Origin: Calendula officinalis
Taxonomy: Eukaryota; Streptophyta; Magnoliopsida; Asterales; Asteraceae
Length of the DNA stretch: 64,000 nucleotides
Assembly (NCBI GenBank): GCA_963853835.1
Contig: OY970830.1
Coordinates: 48,622,401-48,686,400 of the forward strand
Reading direction: 5' to 3'
Shown here one piece after another: positions 48,516 to 58,396 of the stretch. The notes below the pieces were generated by a model. The model saw nothing but the letters and a program-made list of their open reading frames with translations, had not been told where the DNA came from and made no database searches. The position numbers and the translations under genes are program-made. Each line of letters begins with the position of its first letter. Positions within the stretch are counted from its first letter, which is position 1.

Positions 48516-50355
48516 TTGGATATTGAAGAGTTCGGGCCGAAGTGGGATGTTCGGGCCGAAGTGGTGTTCGGGCCGAAGTGGGATGTTCGGGCCGAAGTGG
48601 TGTTTGGGCTGAAGTGGTGTTCGGGCCGAAGTTCGGTGTTCGGGCCAAGGATGATCTTCGGGCCGAGGTCGGAGTTCGGGCCGAGGTTGAAGTTCGGGCC
48701 GAGGTTGAAGTTCGGGCCGAAAATGAAGTTCGTGCCGGGAAAAGTGAAGAGTTCGGCCCGAACTTGTTCTTGGCAGTGACGAACGAACCAGCTATTTTGG
48801 TTACTCGTGGGCGTGAAACGGACACCCGAGCTGAAAGTTATGAATGTTTTAGTATAACACCTTTTGTCACACAATATTGGATATTGAAGAGTTCGGGCCG
48901 AAGAGGGATGTTCGGGCCGAAGTGGTGTTCGGGCCGAAGTGGGATGTTCGGGCCGAAGTGGTGTTCGGGCCGAAGTGGTGTTCGGGCCGAAGTTTGGTGT
49001 TCGGGCCGAGGATGATGTTCGGGCCGAGGTCGGAGTTCGGGCCGAGGTCGGAGTTTGGGCCGAGGTTGCAGTTCGGGCCGAGGTTGAAGTTCCGGCCGAC
49101 AATGAAGTTCGGGCCGAAAATGAAGTTCGGGCCGGGAATAGTGAAGAGTTCGGGCCGAACTTGTTCTTGGCAGTGACGAACGATCCAGCTATTTTGGTTA
49201 CTCGTGGGCGTGAAACGGACACCCGAGCTGACAGTTATGAATGTTTTAGTATAGCACCTTTTGTCACACAATCTTGGATATTGAAGAGTTCGGGCCGAAG
49301 AGGGATGTTCGGGCCGAAGTGGTGTTCGGGCCGAAGTGGGATGTTCGGGCCGAAGTGGTATTCGGGCCGAAATGGTGTTCAGGCCGAAGTTCGGTGTTCG
49401 GGGATGATGTTCGGGCCGAGGTTGAAGTTCGGGCCGAGGTCGGAGTTCGGGCCGAGGTTGAAGTTCGGGCCGAAAAATGAAGTTCGGGCCGGGAACAGTG
49501 AAGAGTTTGGGCCGAACTTGTTCTTGGCAGTTACGAACGAACCAGCTATTTTGGTTACTCGTTGGCGTGAAACGGACACCCGAGCTGAAAGTTATGAATG
49601 TTTTAGTATAGCACCTTTTGTCACACAATCTTTGATACTGAAGAGTTCGGGCCGAAGAGGGATGTTCGGGCCGAAGTGGTGTTCGGGACGAAGTGGGATG
49701 TTCGGGCCGAAGTGGTGTTCGGGCCGAAGTTCGGTGTTCGGGCCGAGGATGATGTTCGGGCCGAGGTTGAAGTTCGGGCCGAGGTCGGAGTTCGGGCCGA
49801 GGTTGAAGTTCGGGCCGAGGTTGAAGTTCGGGCCGAAAATGAAGTTCGGGCCGGGAACAGTGAAGAGTTCGGGCCGAACTTGTTCTTGGCAGTGACGAAC
49901 GAACCAGCTATTTTGGTTACTCGTGGGCGTGAAACGGACACCCGAGCTGAAAGTTATGAATGTTTTAGTATAGCACATTTTGTCACACAATCTTGGATAT
50001 TGAAGAGTTCAGGCCGAAGAGGGATGTTCGGGCCGAAGTGGTGTTCGGGCCGAAGTGGGATGTTCGGGCCGAAGTGGTGTTCGGGCCGAAGTTCGGTGTT
50101 CGGGGCCGAGGATGATGTTCGGGCCGAGGTTGAAGTTCGGGCCGAGGTCGGAGTTCGGGCCGAGGTTGAAGTTCGGGCCGAGGTTGAAGTTCGGGCCGAA
50201 AATGAAGTTCGGGCCGGGAACAGTGAAGAGTTCGGGCCGGACTTGTTCTTGGCAATGACGAACGAACCAGCTATTTTGGTTACTCGTGGGCGTGAAACGG
50301 ACACCCGAGCTGAAAGTTATGAATGTTTTAGTATAGCACCTTTTGTCACACAATC
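48516..50355. repeat. 1,840-bp HOR, copy 3 (I-A-D-T-CA)
   Basis: Boundaries are at 48516, 48877, 49274, 49631 and 49993 (361, 397, 357, 362, 363 bp). The CA monomer has a single GAAGTTCGGTG unit followed by GGGGCCGAGG. That accounts for the 18-bp difference from the 1,858-bp form. Confidence 0.92.
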
Positions 50356-52195
50356 TTGGATATTGAAGAGTTCGGGCCGAAGTGGGATGTTCGGGCCGAA
50401 GTGGTGTTCGGGCCGAAGTGGGATGTTCGGGCCGAAGTGGTGTTTGGGCTGAAGTGGTGTTCGGGCCGAAGTTCGGTGTTCGGGCCAAGGATGTTCTTCG
50501 GGCCGAGGTCGGAGTTCGGGCCGAGGTTGAAGTTCGGGCCGAAGTTGAAGTTCGGGCCGAAAATGAAGTTCGTGTCGGGAAAAGTGAAGAGTTCGGGCCG
50601 AACTTGTTCTTGGCAGTGACGAACGAACCAGCTATTTTGGTTACTCGTGGGCGTGAAACGGACACCCGAGCTGAAAGTTATGAATGTTTTAGTATAACAC
50701 CTTTTGTCACACAATATTGGATATTGAAGAGTTCGGGCCGAAGAGGGATGTTCGGGCCGAAGTGGTGTTCGGGCCGAAGTGGGATGTTCGGGCCGAAGTG
50801 GTGTTCGGGCCGAAGTGGTGTTCGGGCCGAAGTTTGGTGTTCGGGCCGATGATGATGTTCGGGCCGAGGTCGGAGTTCGGGCCGAGGTCGGAGTTCGGGC
50901 CGAGGTTGCAGTTCGGGCCGAGGTTGAAGTTCCGGCCGACAATGAAGTTCGGGCCGAAAATGAAGTTCGGGCCGGGAATAGTGAAGAGTTCGGGCCGAAC
51001 TTGTTCTTGGCAATGACGAACGATCCAGCTATTTTGGTTACTCGTGGGCGTGAAACGGACCCCCGAGCTGACAGTTATGAATGTTTTAGTATAGCACCTT
51101 TTGTCACACAATCTTGGATATTGAAGAGTTCGGGCCGAAGAGGGATGTTCGGGCCGAAGTGGTGTTCGGGCCGAAGTGGGATGTTCGGGCCGAAGTGGTA
51201 TTCGGGCCGAAATGGTGTTCGGGCCGGAGTTCGGTGTTCGGGGATGATGTTCGGGCCGAGGTTGAAGTTCGGGCCGAGGTCGGAGTTCGGGCCGAGGTTG
51301 AAGTTCGGGCCGAAAAATGAAGTTCGGGCCGGGAACAGTGAAGAGTTTGGGCCGAACTTGTTCTTGGCAGTTACGAACGAACCAGCTATTTTGGTTACTC
51401 GTTGGCGTGAAACGGACACCCGAGCTGAAAGTTATGAATGTTTTAGTATAGCACCTTTTGTCACACAATCTTTGATACTGAAGAGTTCGGGCCGAAGAGG
51501 GATGTTCGGGCCGAAGTGGTGTTCGGGACGAAGTGGGATGTTCGGGCCGAAGTGGTGTTCGGGCCGAAGTTCGGTGTTCGGGCCGAGGATGATGTTCGGG
51601 CCGAGGTTGAAGTTCGGGCCGAGGTCGGAGTTCGGGCCGAGGTTGAAGTTCGGGCCGAGGTTGAAGTTCGGGCCGAAAATGAAGTTCGGGCCGGGAACAG
51701 TGAAGAGTTCGGGCCGAACTTGTTCTTGGCAGTGACGAACGAACCAGCTATTTTGGTTACTCGTGGGCGTGAAACGGACACCCGAGCTGAAAGTTATGAA
51801 TGTTTTAGTATAGCACATTTTGTCACACAATCTTGGATATTGAAGAGTTCAGGCCGAAGAGGGATGTTCGGGCCGAAGTGGTGTTCGGGCCGAAGTGGGA
51901 TGTTCGGGCCGAAGTGGTGTTCGGGCCGAAGTTCGGTGTTCGGGGCCGAGGATGATGTTCGGGCCGAGGTTGAAGTTCGGGCCGAGGTCGGAGTTCGGGC
52001 CGAGGTTGAAGTTCGGGCCGAGGTTGAAGTTCGGGCCGAAAATGAAGTTCGGGCCGGGAACAGTGAAGAGTTCGGGCCGGACTTGTTCTTGGCAATGACG
52101 AACGAACCAGCTATTTTGGTTACTCGTGGGCGTGAAACGGACACCCGAGCTGAAAGTTATGAATGTTTTAGTATAGCACCTTTTGTCACACAATC
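50356..52195. repeat. 1,840-bp HOR, copy 4 (I-A-D-T-CA)
   Basis: Boundaries are at 50356, 50717, 51114, 51471 and 51833. From about 49,630 to 50,350 (copy 3) and about 51,470 to 52,190 (copy 4) the sequences appear identical, including the private GGGCCGGACTTG spacer start. This is the most recent duplication I can see in the window. Confidence 0.93.
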
Positions 52196-54035
52196 TTGGA
52201 TATTGAAGAGTTCGGGCCGAAGTGGGATGTTCGGGCCGAAGTGGTGTTCGGGCCGAAGTGGGATGTTCGGGCCGAAGTGGTGTTTGGGCTGAAGTGGTGT
52301 TCGGGCCGAAGTTCGGTGTTCGGGCCAAGGATGTTCTTCGGGCCGAGGTCGGAGTTCGGGCCGAGGTTGAAGTTCGGGCCGAGGTTGAAGTTCGGGCCGA
52401 AAATGAAGTTCGTGTCGGGAAAAGTGAAGAGTTCGGGCCGAACTTGTTCTTGGCAGTGACGAACGAACCAGCTATTTTGGTTACTCGTGGGCGTGAAACG
52501 GACACCCGAGCTGAAAGTTATGAATGTTTTAGTATAACACCTTTTGTCACACAATATTGGGTATTGAAGAGTTCGGGCCGAAGAGGGATGTTCGGGCCGA
52601 AGTGGTGTTCGGGCCGAAGTGGGATGTTCGGGCCGAAGTGGTGTTCGGGCCGAAGTGGTGTTCGGGCCGAAGTTTGGTGTTCGGGCCGATGATGATGTTC
52701 GGGCCGAGGTCGGAGTTCGGGCCGAGGTCGGAGTTCGGGCCGAGGTTGCAGTTCGGGCCGAGGTTGAAGTTCCGGCCGACAATGAAGTTCGGGCCGAAAA
52801 TGAAGTTCGGGCCGGGAATAGTGAAGAGTTCGGGCCGAACTTGTTCTTGGCAATGACGAACGATCCAGCTATTTTGGTTACTCGTGGGCGTGAAACGGAC
52901 ACCCGAGCTGACAGTTATGAATGTTTTAGTATAGCACCTTTTGTCACACAATCTTGGATATTGAAGAGTTCGGGCCGAAGAGGGATGTTCGGGCCGAAGT
53001 GGTGTTCGGGCCGAAGTGGGATGTTCGGGCCGAAGTGGTATTCGGGCCGAAATGGTGTTCGGGCCGAAGTTCGGTATTCGGGGATGATGTTCGGGCCGAG
53101 GTTGAAGTTCGGGCCGAGGTCGGAGTTCGGGCCGAGGTTGAAGTTCGGGCCGAAAAATGAAGTTCGGGCCGGGAACAGTGAAGAGTTTGGGCCGAACTTG
53201 TTCTTGGCAGTTACGAACGAACCAGCTATTTTGGTTACTCGTTGGCGTGAAACGGACACCCGAGCTGAAAGTTATGAATGTTTTAGTATAGCACCTTTTG
53301 TCACACAATCTTTGATACTGAAGAGTTCGGGCCGAAGAGGGATGTTCGGGCCGAAGTGGTGTTCGGGACGAAGTGGGATGTTCGGGCCGAAGTGGTGTTC
53401 GGGCCGAAGTTCGGTGTTCGGGCCGAGGATGATGTTCGGGCCGAGGTTGAAGTTCGGGCCGAGGTCGGAGTTCGGGCCGAGGTTGAAGTTCGGGCCGAAA
53501 ATGAAGTTCGGGCTGGGAACAGTGAAGAGTTCGGGCCGAACTTGTTCTTGGCAGTGACGAACGAACCAGCTATTTTGGTTACTCGTGGGCGTGAAACGGA
53601 CACCCGAGCTGAAAGTTATGAATGTTTTAGTATAGCACATTTTGTCACACAATCTTGGATATTGAAGAGTTCAGGCCGAAGAGGGATGTTCGGGCCGAAG
53701 TGGTGTTCGGGCCGAAGTGGGATGTTCGGGCCGAAGTGGTGTTCGGGCCGAAGTTCGGTGTTCGGGCCGAAGTTCGGTGTTCGGGCCGAGGATGATGTTT
53801 GGGCCGAGGTTGAAGTTCGGGCCGAGGTCGGAGTTCGGGCCGAGGTTGAAGTTCGGGCCGAGGTTGAAGTTCGGGCTGAAAATGAAGTTCGGGCCGGGAA
53901 CAGTGAAGAGTTCGGGCCGAACTTGTTCTTGGCAATGACGAACGAACCAGCTATTTTGGTTACTCGTGGGCGTGAAACGGACAACCGAGCTGAAAGTTAT
54001 GAATGTTTTAGTATAGCACCTTTTGTCACACAATC
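52196..54035. repeat. 1,840-bp HOR, copy 5 (I-A-D-T-CA)
   Basis: Boundaries are at 52196, 52557, 52954, 53311 and 53655 (361, 397, 357, 344, 381 bp). The length equals copies 3 and 4 only because two changes cancel: the T monomer lost one 18-bp unit and the CA monomer has the doubled GAAGTTCGGTG unit. The first monomer shares GGATGTTCTTC with copy 4. Confidence 0.9.
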
Positions 54036-55874
54036 TTGGATATTGAAGAGTTCGGGCCGAAGTGGGATGTTCGGGCCGAAGTGGTGTTCGGGCCGAAGTG
54101 GGATGTTCGGGCCGAAGTGGTGTTTGGGCTGAAGTGGTGTTCGGGCCGAAGTTCGGTGTTCGGGCCAAGGATGATCTTCGGGCCGAGGTCGGAGTTCGGG
54201 CCGAGGTTGAAGTTCGGGCCGAGGTTGAAGTTCGGGCCGAAAATGAAGTTCGTGCCGGGAAAAGTGAAGAGTTCGGGCCGAACTTGTTCTTGGCAGTGAC
54301 GAACGAACCAGCTATTTTGGTTACTCGTGTGCGTGAAACGGACACCCGAGCTGAAAGTTATGAATGTTTTAGTATAACACCTTTTGTCACACAATATTGG
54401 ATATTGAAGAGTTCGGGCCGAAGAGGGATGTTCGGGCCGAAGTGGTGTTCGGGCCGAAGTGGGATGTTCGGGCCGAAGTGGTGTTCGGGCCGAAGTGGTG
54501 TTCGGGCCGAAGTTTGGTGTTCGGGCCGAGGATGATGTTCGGGCCGAGGTCGGAGTTCGGGCCGAGGTCGGAGTTTGGGCCGAGGTTGCAGTTCGGGCCG
54601 AGGTTGAAGTTCCGGCCGACAATGAAGTTCGGGCCGAAAATGAAGTTCGGGCCGGGAATAGTGAAGAGTTCGGGCCGAACTTGTTCTTGGCAGTGACGAA
54701 CGATCCAGCTATTTTGGTTACTCGTGGGCGTGAAACGGACACCCGAGCTGACAGTTATGAATGTTTTAGTATAGCACCTTTTGTCACACAATCTTGGATA
54801 TTGAAGAGTTCGGGCCGAAGAGGGATGTTCGGGCCGAAGTGGTGTTCGGGCCGAAGTGGGATGTTCGGGCCGAAGTGGTATTCGGGCCGAAATGGTGTTC
54901 GGGCCGAAGTTCGGTGTTCGGGGATGATGTTCGGGCCGAGGTTGAAGTTCGGGCCGAGGTCGGAGTTCGGGCCGAGGTTGAAGTTCGGGCCGAAAAATGA
55001 AGTTCGGGCCGGGAACAGTGAAGAGTTTGGGCCGAACTTGTTCTTGGCAGTTACGAACGAACCAGCTATTTTGGTTACTCGTTGGCGTGAAACGGACACC
55101 CGAGCTGAAAGTTATGAATGTTTTAGTATAGCACCTTTTGTCACACAATCTTTGATACTGAAGAGTTCGGGCCGAAGAGGGATGTTCGGGCCGAAGTGGT
55201 GTTCGGGACGAAGTGGGATGTTCGGGCCGAAGTGGTGTTCGGGCCGAAGTTCGGTGTTCGGGCCGAGGATGATGTTCGGGCCGAGGTTGAAGTTCGGGCC
55301 GAGGTCGGAGTTCGGGCCGAGGTTGAAGTTCGGGCCGAGGTTGAAGTTCGGGCCGAAAATGAAGTTCGGGCCGGGAACAGTGAAGAGTTCGGGCCGAACT
55401 TGTTCTTGGCAGTGACGAACGAACCAGCTATTTTGGTTACTCGTGGGCGTGAAACGGACACCCGAGCTGAAAGTTATGAATGTTTTAGTATAGCACATTT
55501 TGTCACACAATCTTGGATATTGAAGAGTTCAGGCCGAAGAGGGATGTTCGGGCCGAAGTGGTGTTCGGGCCGAAGTGGGATGTTCGGGCCGAAGTGGTGT
55601 TCGGGCCGAAGTTCGGTGTTCGGGGCCGAGGATGATGTTCGGCCGAGGTTGAAGTTCGGGCCGAGGTCGGAGTTCGAGCCGAGGTTGAAGTTCGGGCCGA
55701 GGTTGAAGTTCGGGCCGAAAATGAAGTTCGGGCCGGTAACAGTGAAGAGTTCGGGCCGAAATTGTTCTTGGCAGTGACGAACGAACCAGCTATTTTGGTT
55801 ACTCGTGGGCGTGAAACGGACACCCGAGCTGAAAGTTATGAATGTTTTAGTATAACACCTTTTGTCACACAATC
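54036..55874. repeat. HOR copy 6, diverging at its end (I-A-D-T-CA)
   Basis: Boundaries are at 54036, 54397, 54794, 55151 and 55513 (361, 397, 357, 362, 362 bp). Through about 55,630 it follows the HOR. Then GATGTTCGGCCGAGG (one G missing) is followed by TTCGAGCC and GGCCGGTAAC, the older CA form seen in the first 35 kb. This marks the edge of the homogenised domain. Confidence 0.88.
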
Positions 55875-58016
55875 TTGGATATTGAAGAGTTCGGGCCGAA
55901 GAGGGATGTTCGGGCCGAAGTGGTGTTCGGGCCGAAGTGGGAAGTGGTGTTCGGGCCGAAGTGGTGTTCGGGCCGAAGTTCGGTGTTCGGGCCGAAGTTC
56001 GGTGTTCGGGCCGAGGATGATGTTCGGGCCGAGGTTGAAGTTCGGGCCGAGGTCGGAGTTCGGGCTGAGGTTGAAGTTCGGGCCGAGGTTGAAGTTCGGG
56101 CCGGGAACAGTGAAGAGTTCGGGCCGAACTTGTTCTTGGCAGTGACGAACGAACCAGCTATTTTGGTTACTCGTGGGCGTGAAACGGACACCCGAGCTGA
56201 AAGTTATGAATGTTTTAGTATAGCACCTTTTGTCACACAATCTTGGATATTGAAGAGTTCGGGCCGAAGAGGGATGTTCGGGCCGAAGTCGTGTTCGGGC
56301 CGAAGTGGGATGTTCGGGCCGAAGTGGTGTTCGGGCCGAAGTTCGGTGTTCGGGCCGAGGATGATGTTCGGGCCGAGGTTGAAGTTCGGGCCGAGGTCGG
56401 AGTTCGGGCCGAGGTTGAAGTTCGGGCCGAGGTTGTAGTTCGGGCCGAAAATGAAGTTCGGGCCGGGAACAGTGAAGAGTTCGGGCCGAACTTGTTCTTG
56501 GCAGTGACGAACGAAACAGCTATTTTGGTTACTCGTGGGCGTGAAACGGACACCCGAGCTGAAAGTTATGAATGTTTTAGTATAACACCTTTTGTCACAC
56601 AATCTTGGATATTGAAGAGTTCGGGCCGAAGAGGGATGTTCGGGCCGAAGTGGTGTTCGGGCCGAAGTGGGAAGTGGTGTTCGGGCCGAAGTTCGGTGTT
56701 CGGGCCGAGGATGATGTTCGGGCCGAGGTTGAAGTTCGGGCCGAGGTCGGAGTTCGGGCCGAGGTTGAAGTTCGGGCCGAGGTTGAAGTTCGGGCCGGGA
56801 ACAGTGAAGAGTTCGGGCCGAACTTGTTCTTGGCAATGACGAACGAACCAGCTATTTTGGTTACTCGTGGGCGTGAAACGGACACCCGAGCTGAAAGTTA
56901 TGAATGTTTTAGTATAACACCTTTTGTCACACAATATTGGATATTGAAGAGTTCGGGACGAAGAGGGATGTTCGGGCCGAAGTGGTGTTCGGGCCGAAGT
57001 GGGATGTTCGGGCCGAAGTGGTGTTCGGGCCGAAGTGGTGTTCGGGCCGAAGTTCGGTGTTCGGGCCGAGGATGATGTTCGGGCCGAGGTTGAAGTTCGG
57101 GCCGAGGTCGGAGTTCGGGCCGAGGTTGAAGTTCGGGCCGAGGTTGAAGTTCGGGACGGGAACAGTGAAGAGTTCGGGCCGAACTTATTCTTGGCAGTGA
57201 CGAACGAACCAGCTATTTTGGTTACTCGTGGGCGTGAAATGGACACCCGAGCTGAAAGTTATGAATGTTTTAGTATAGCACATTTTGTCACACAATCTTG
57301 GATATTGAAGAGTTCAGGCCGAAGAGGGATGTTCGGGCCGAAGTCGTGTTCGGGCCGAAGTGGGATGTTCGGGCCGAAGTGGTGTTCGGGCCGAAGTTCA
57401 GTGTTCGGGCCGAGGATGATGTTCGGGCCGAGGTTGAAGTTCGGGTCGAGGGCGGAGTTCGAGCCGAGGTTGAAGTTCGGGCCGAGGTTGAAGTTCGGGC
57501 CGAAATGAAGTTCGGGCCGGTAACAGTGAAGAGTTCGGGCCGAACTTGTTCTTGGCAGTGACGAACGAACCAGCTATTTTGGTTACTCGTAGGCGTGAAA
57601 CGGACACCCGAGCTGAAAGTTATGAATGTTTTAGTATAACACCTTTTGTCACACAATCTTGGATATTGAAGAGTTCGGGCCGAAGAGGGATGTTCGGGCC
57701 GAAGTGGTGTTCGGGCCAAAGTGGGAAGTGGTGTTCGGGCCGAAGTGGTGTTCGGGCCGAAGTTCGGTGTTCGGGCCGAGGATGATGTTCGGGCCGAGGT
57801 TGAAGTTCGGGCCGAGGTCGGAGTTCGGGCCGAGGTTGAAGTTCGGGCCGAGGTTGAAGTTCGGGCCGGGAACAGTGAAGAGTTCGGGCCGAACTTGTTC
57901 TTGGCAGTGACGAACGAACCAGCTATTTTGGTTACTCGTGGGCGTGAAATGGACACCCGAGCTGAAAGTTATGAATGTTTTAGTATAGCACCTTTTGTCA
58001 CACAATCTTGGATATT

Positions 58017-58256
58017 GAAGAGTTCGGGCCGAAGAGGGATGTTCGGGCCGAAGTGGGATGTTCGGGCCGAAGTGGTGTTCGGGCCGAAGTTCGGTGTTCG
58101 GGCCGAGGATGATGTTCGGGCCGAGGTTGAAGTTCGGGCCGAGGTCGGAGTTCGGGCCGAGGTTGAAGTTCGGGCCGAGGTTGAAGTTCGGGCCGAGGTT
58201 GAAGTTCGGGCCGAAAATGAAGTTCGGGCCGGGAACAGTGAAGAGTTCGGGCCGAA
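58017..58256. repeat. Minisatellite portion of the monomer (TTCGGGCCGA units)
   Basis: About 240 bp in the reference monomer. Every unit begins TTCGGGCCGA, an 11-bp near-palindrome when followed by A (arms TTCGG and CCGAA around one central G). The left half uses 12-mer TTCGGGCCGAAG plus a 5- or 7-bp tail, giving 17- and 19-bp units. The right half uses TTCGGGCCGAGG plus a 6-bp tail, giving 18-bp units. Unit number varies between monomers in whole 17-, 18-, 19- or 36-bp steps, as expected from slippage or unequal exchange. Each unit contains GGCC and at least two CpG sites. Confidence 0.93.
58240..58256. repeat. Left 17-bp direct repeat bordering the spacer
   Basis: GAAGAGTTCGGGCCGAA directly precedes the spacer (next bases CTTGTTC). 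The same 17 bases follow the spacer 140 bp downstream. The pair recurs at most monomers of the array; the CA type has TTCAGG in the right copy. Confidence 0.88.
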
Positions 58257-58379
58257 CTTGTTCTTGGCAGTGACGAACGAACCAGCTATTTTGGTTACTC
58301 GTGGGCGTGAAACGGACACCCGAGCTGAAAGTTATGAATGTTTTAGTATAACACCTTTTGTCACACAATCTTGGATATT
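58257..58379. repeat. Conserved 123-bp spacer (non-minisatellite part of the monomer)
   Basis: The spacer lacks the TTCGGGCCGA core. It runs from CTTGTTCTTGGCAGTGACG through CCAGCTATTTTGGTTACTCG, GGGCGTGAAACGGACACCCG and AGTTATGAATGTTTTAGTAT to TTTGTCACACAAT and CTTGGATATT. The last ~60 bp are clearly AT-richer than the minisatellite. It occurs at nearly every monomer and varies at a few linked sites: CACCTTTT or CACATTTT, CTTGG or CTTTG or ATTGG before ATA, CGTGGG or CGTTGG, and GTATAG or GTATAA. I see no convincing tRNA-like A/B boxes, promoter or hairpin. Origin unknown. Confidence 0.9.
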
Positions 58380-58396
58380 GAAGAGTTCGGGCCGAA
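58380..58396. repeat. Right 17-bp direct repeat bordering the spacer
   Basis: GAAGAGTTCGGGCCGAA directly follows the spacer (preceding bases GGATATT) and leads into GAGGGATG or, in type I, TGGGATG. Recombination with the left copy would remove one spacer plus one repeat (140 bp). Two such products are present in the window. Confidence 0.88.

Larger units (their letters stand above)
58008..58370. repeat. Reference monomer (363 bp), close to the generic form
   Basis: Chosen as the type example because it carries few private variants. It holds, in order, the end of one spacer (TTGGATATT), the GAAGAG entry unit, three 19-, 19- and 17-bp units, the TTCGGTG unit, an ATGATG unit, 18-bp units ending TTGAAG, TCGGAG and three more TTGAAG, the AAAATGAAG unit, the GGGAACAGTGAAGAG unit, then the next spacer. 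Other monomers differ mainly in how many 17/19-bp pairs and how many TTGAAG units they carry. That difference accounts for almost all length variation in the array. Confidence 0.9.

Noticed and set aside
58017..58256. CENP-B box (TTCG, four bases, A, two bases, CGGG)
   Set aside because: TTCG and CGGG are frequent here, but in the phases I checked the required A is replaced by G (TTCGGGCCG). No full match was found.
58017..58256. Inverted CGG-N-CCG triplets as binding sites for a Zn2Cys6 fungal regulator
   Set aside because: CGGGCCG fits the triplet form with a one-base gap, but this spacing is not one I can tie to a known factor. The organism is unknown and the motif is satellite-wide, not at promoters.
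58257..58379. Spacer as a tRNA-derived SINE or other Pol III gene
   Set aside because: I looked for A- and B-box motifs. TGGCAGTGACG and GAGTTCGGGCC show only partial resemblance, and there is no oligo-T terminator or A-rich tail at a consistent place.
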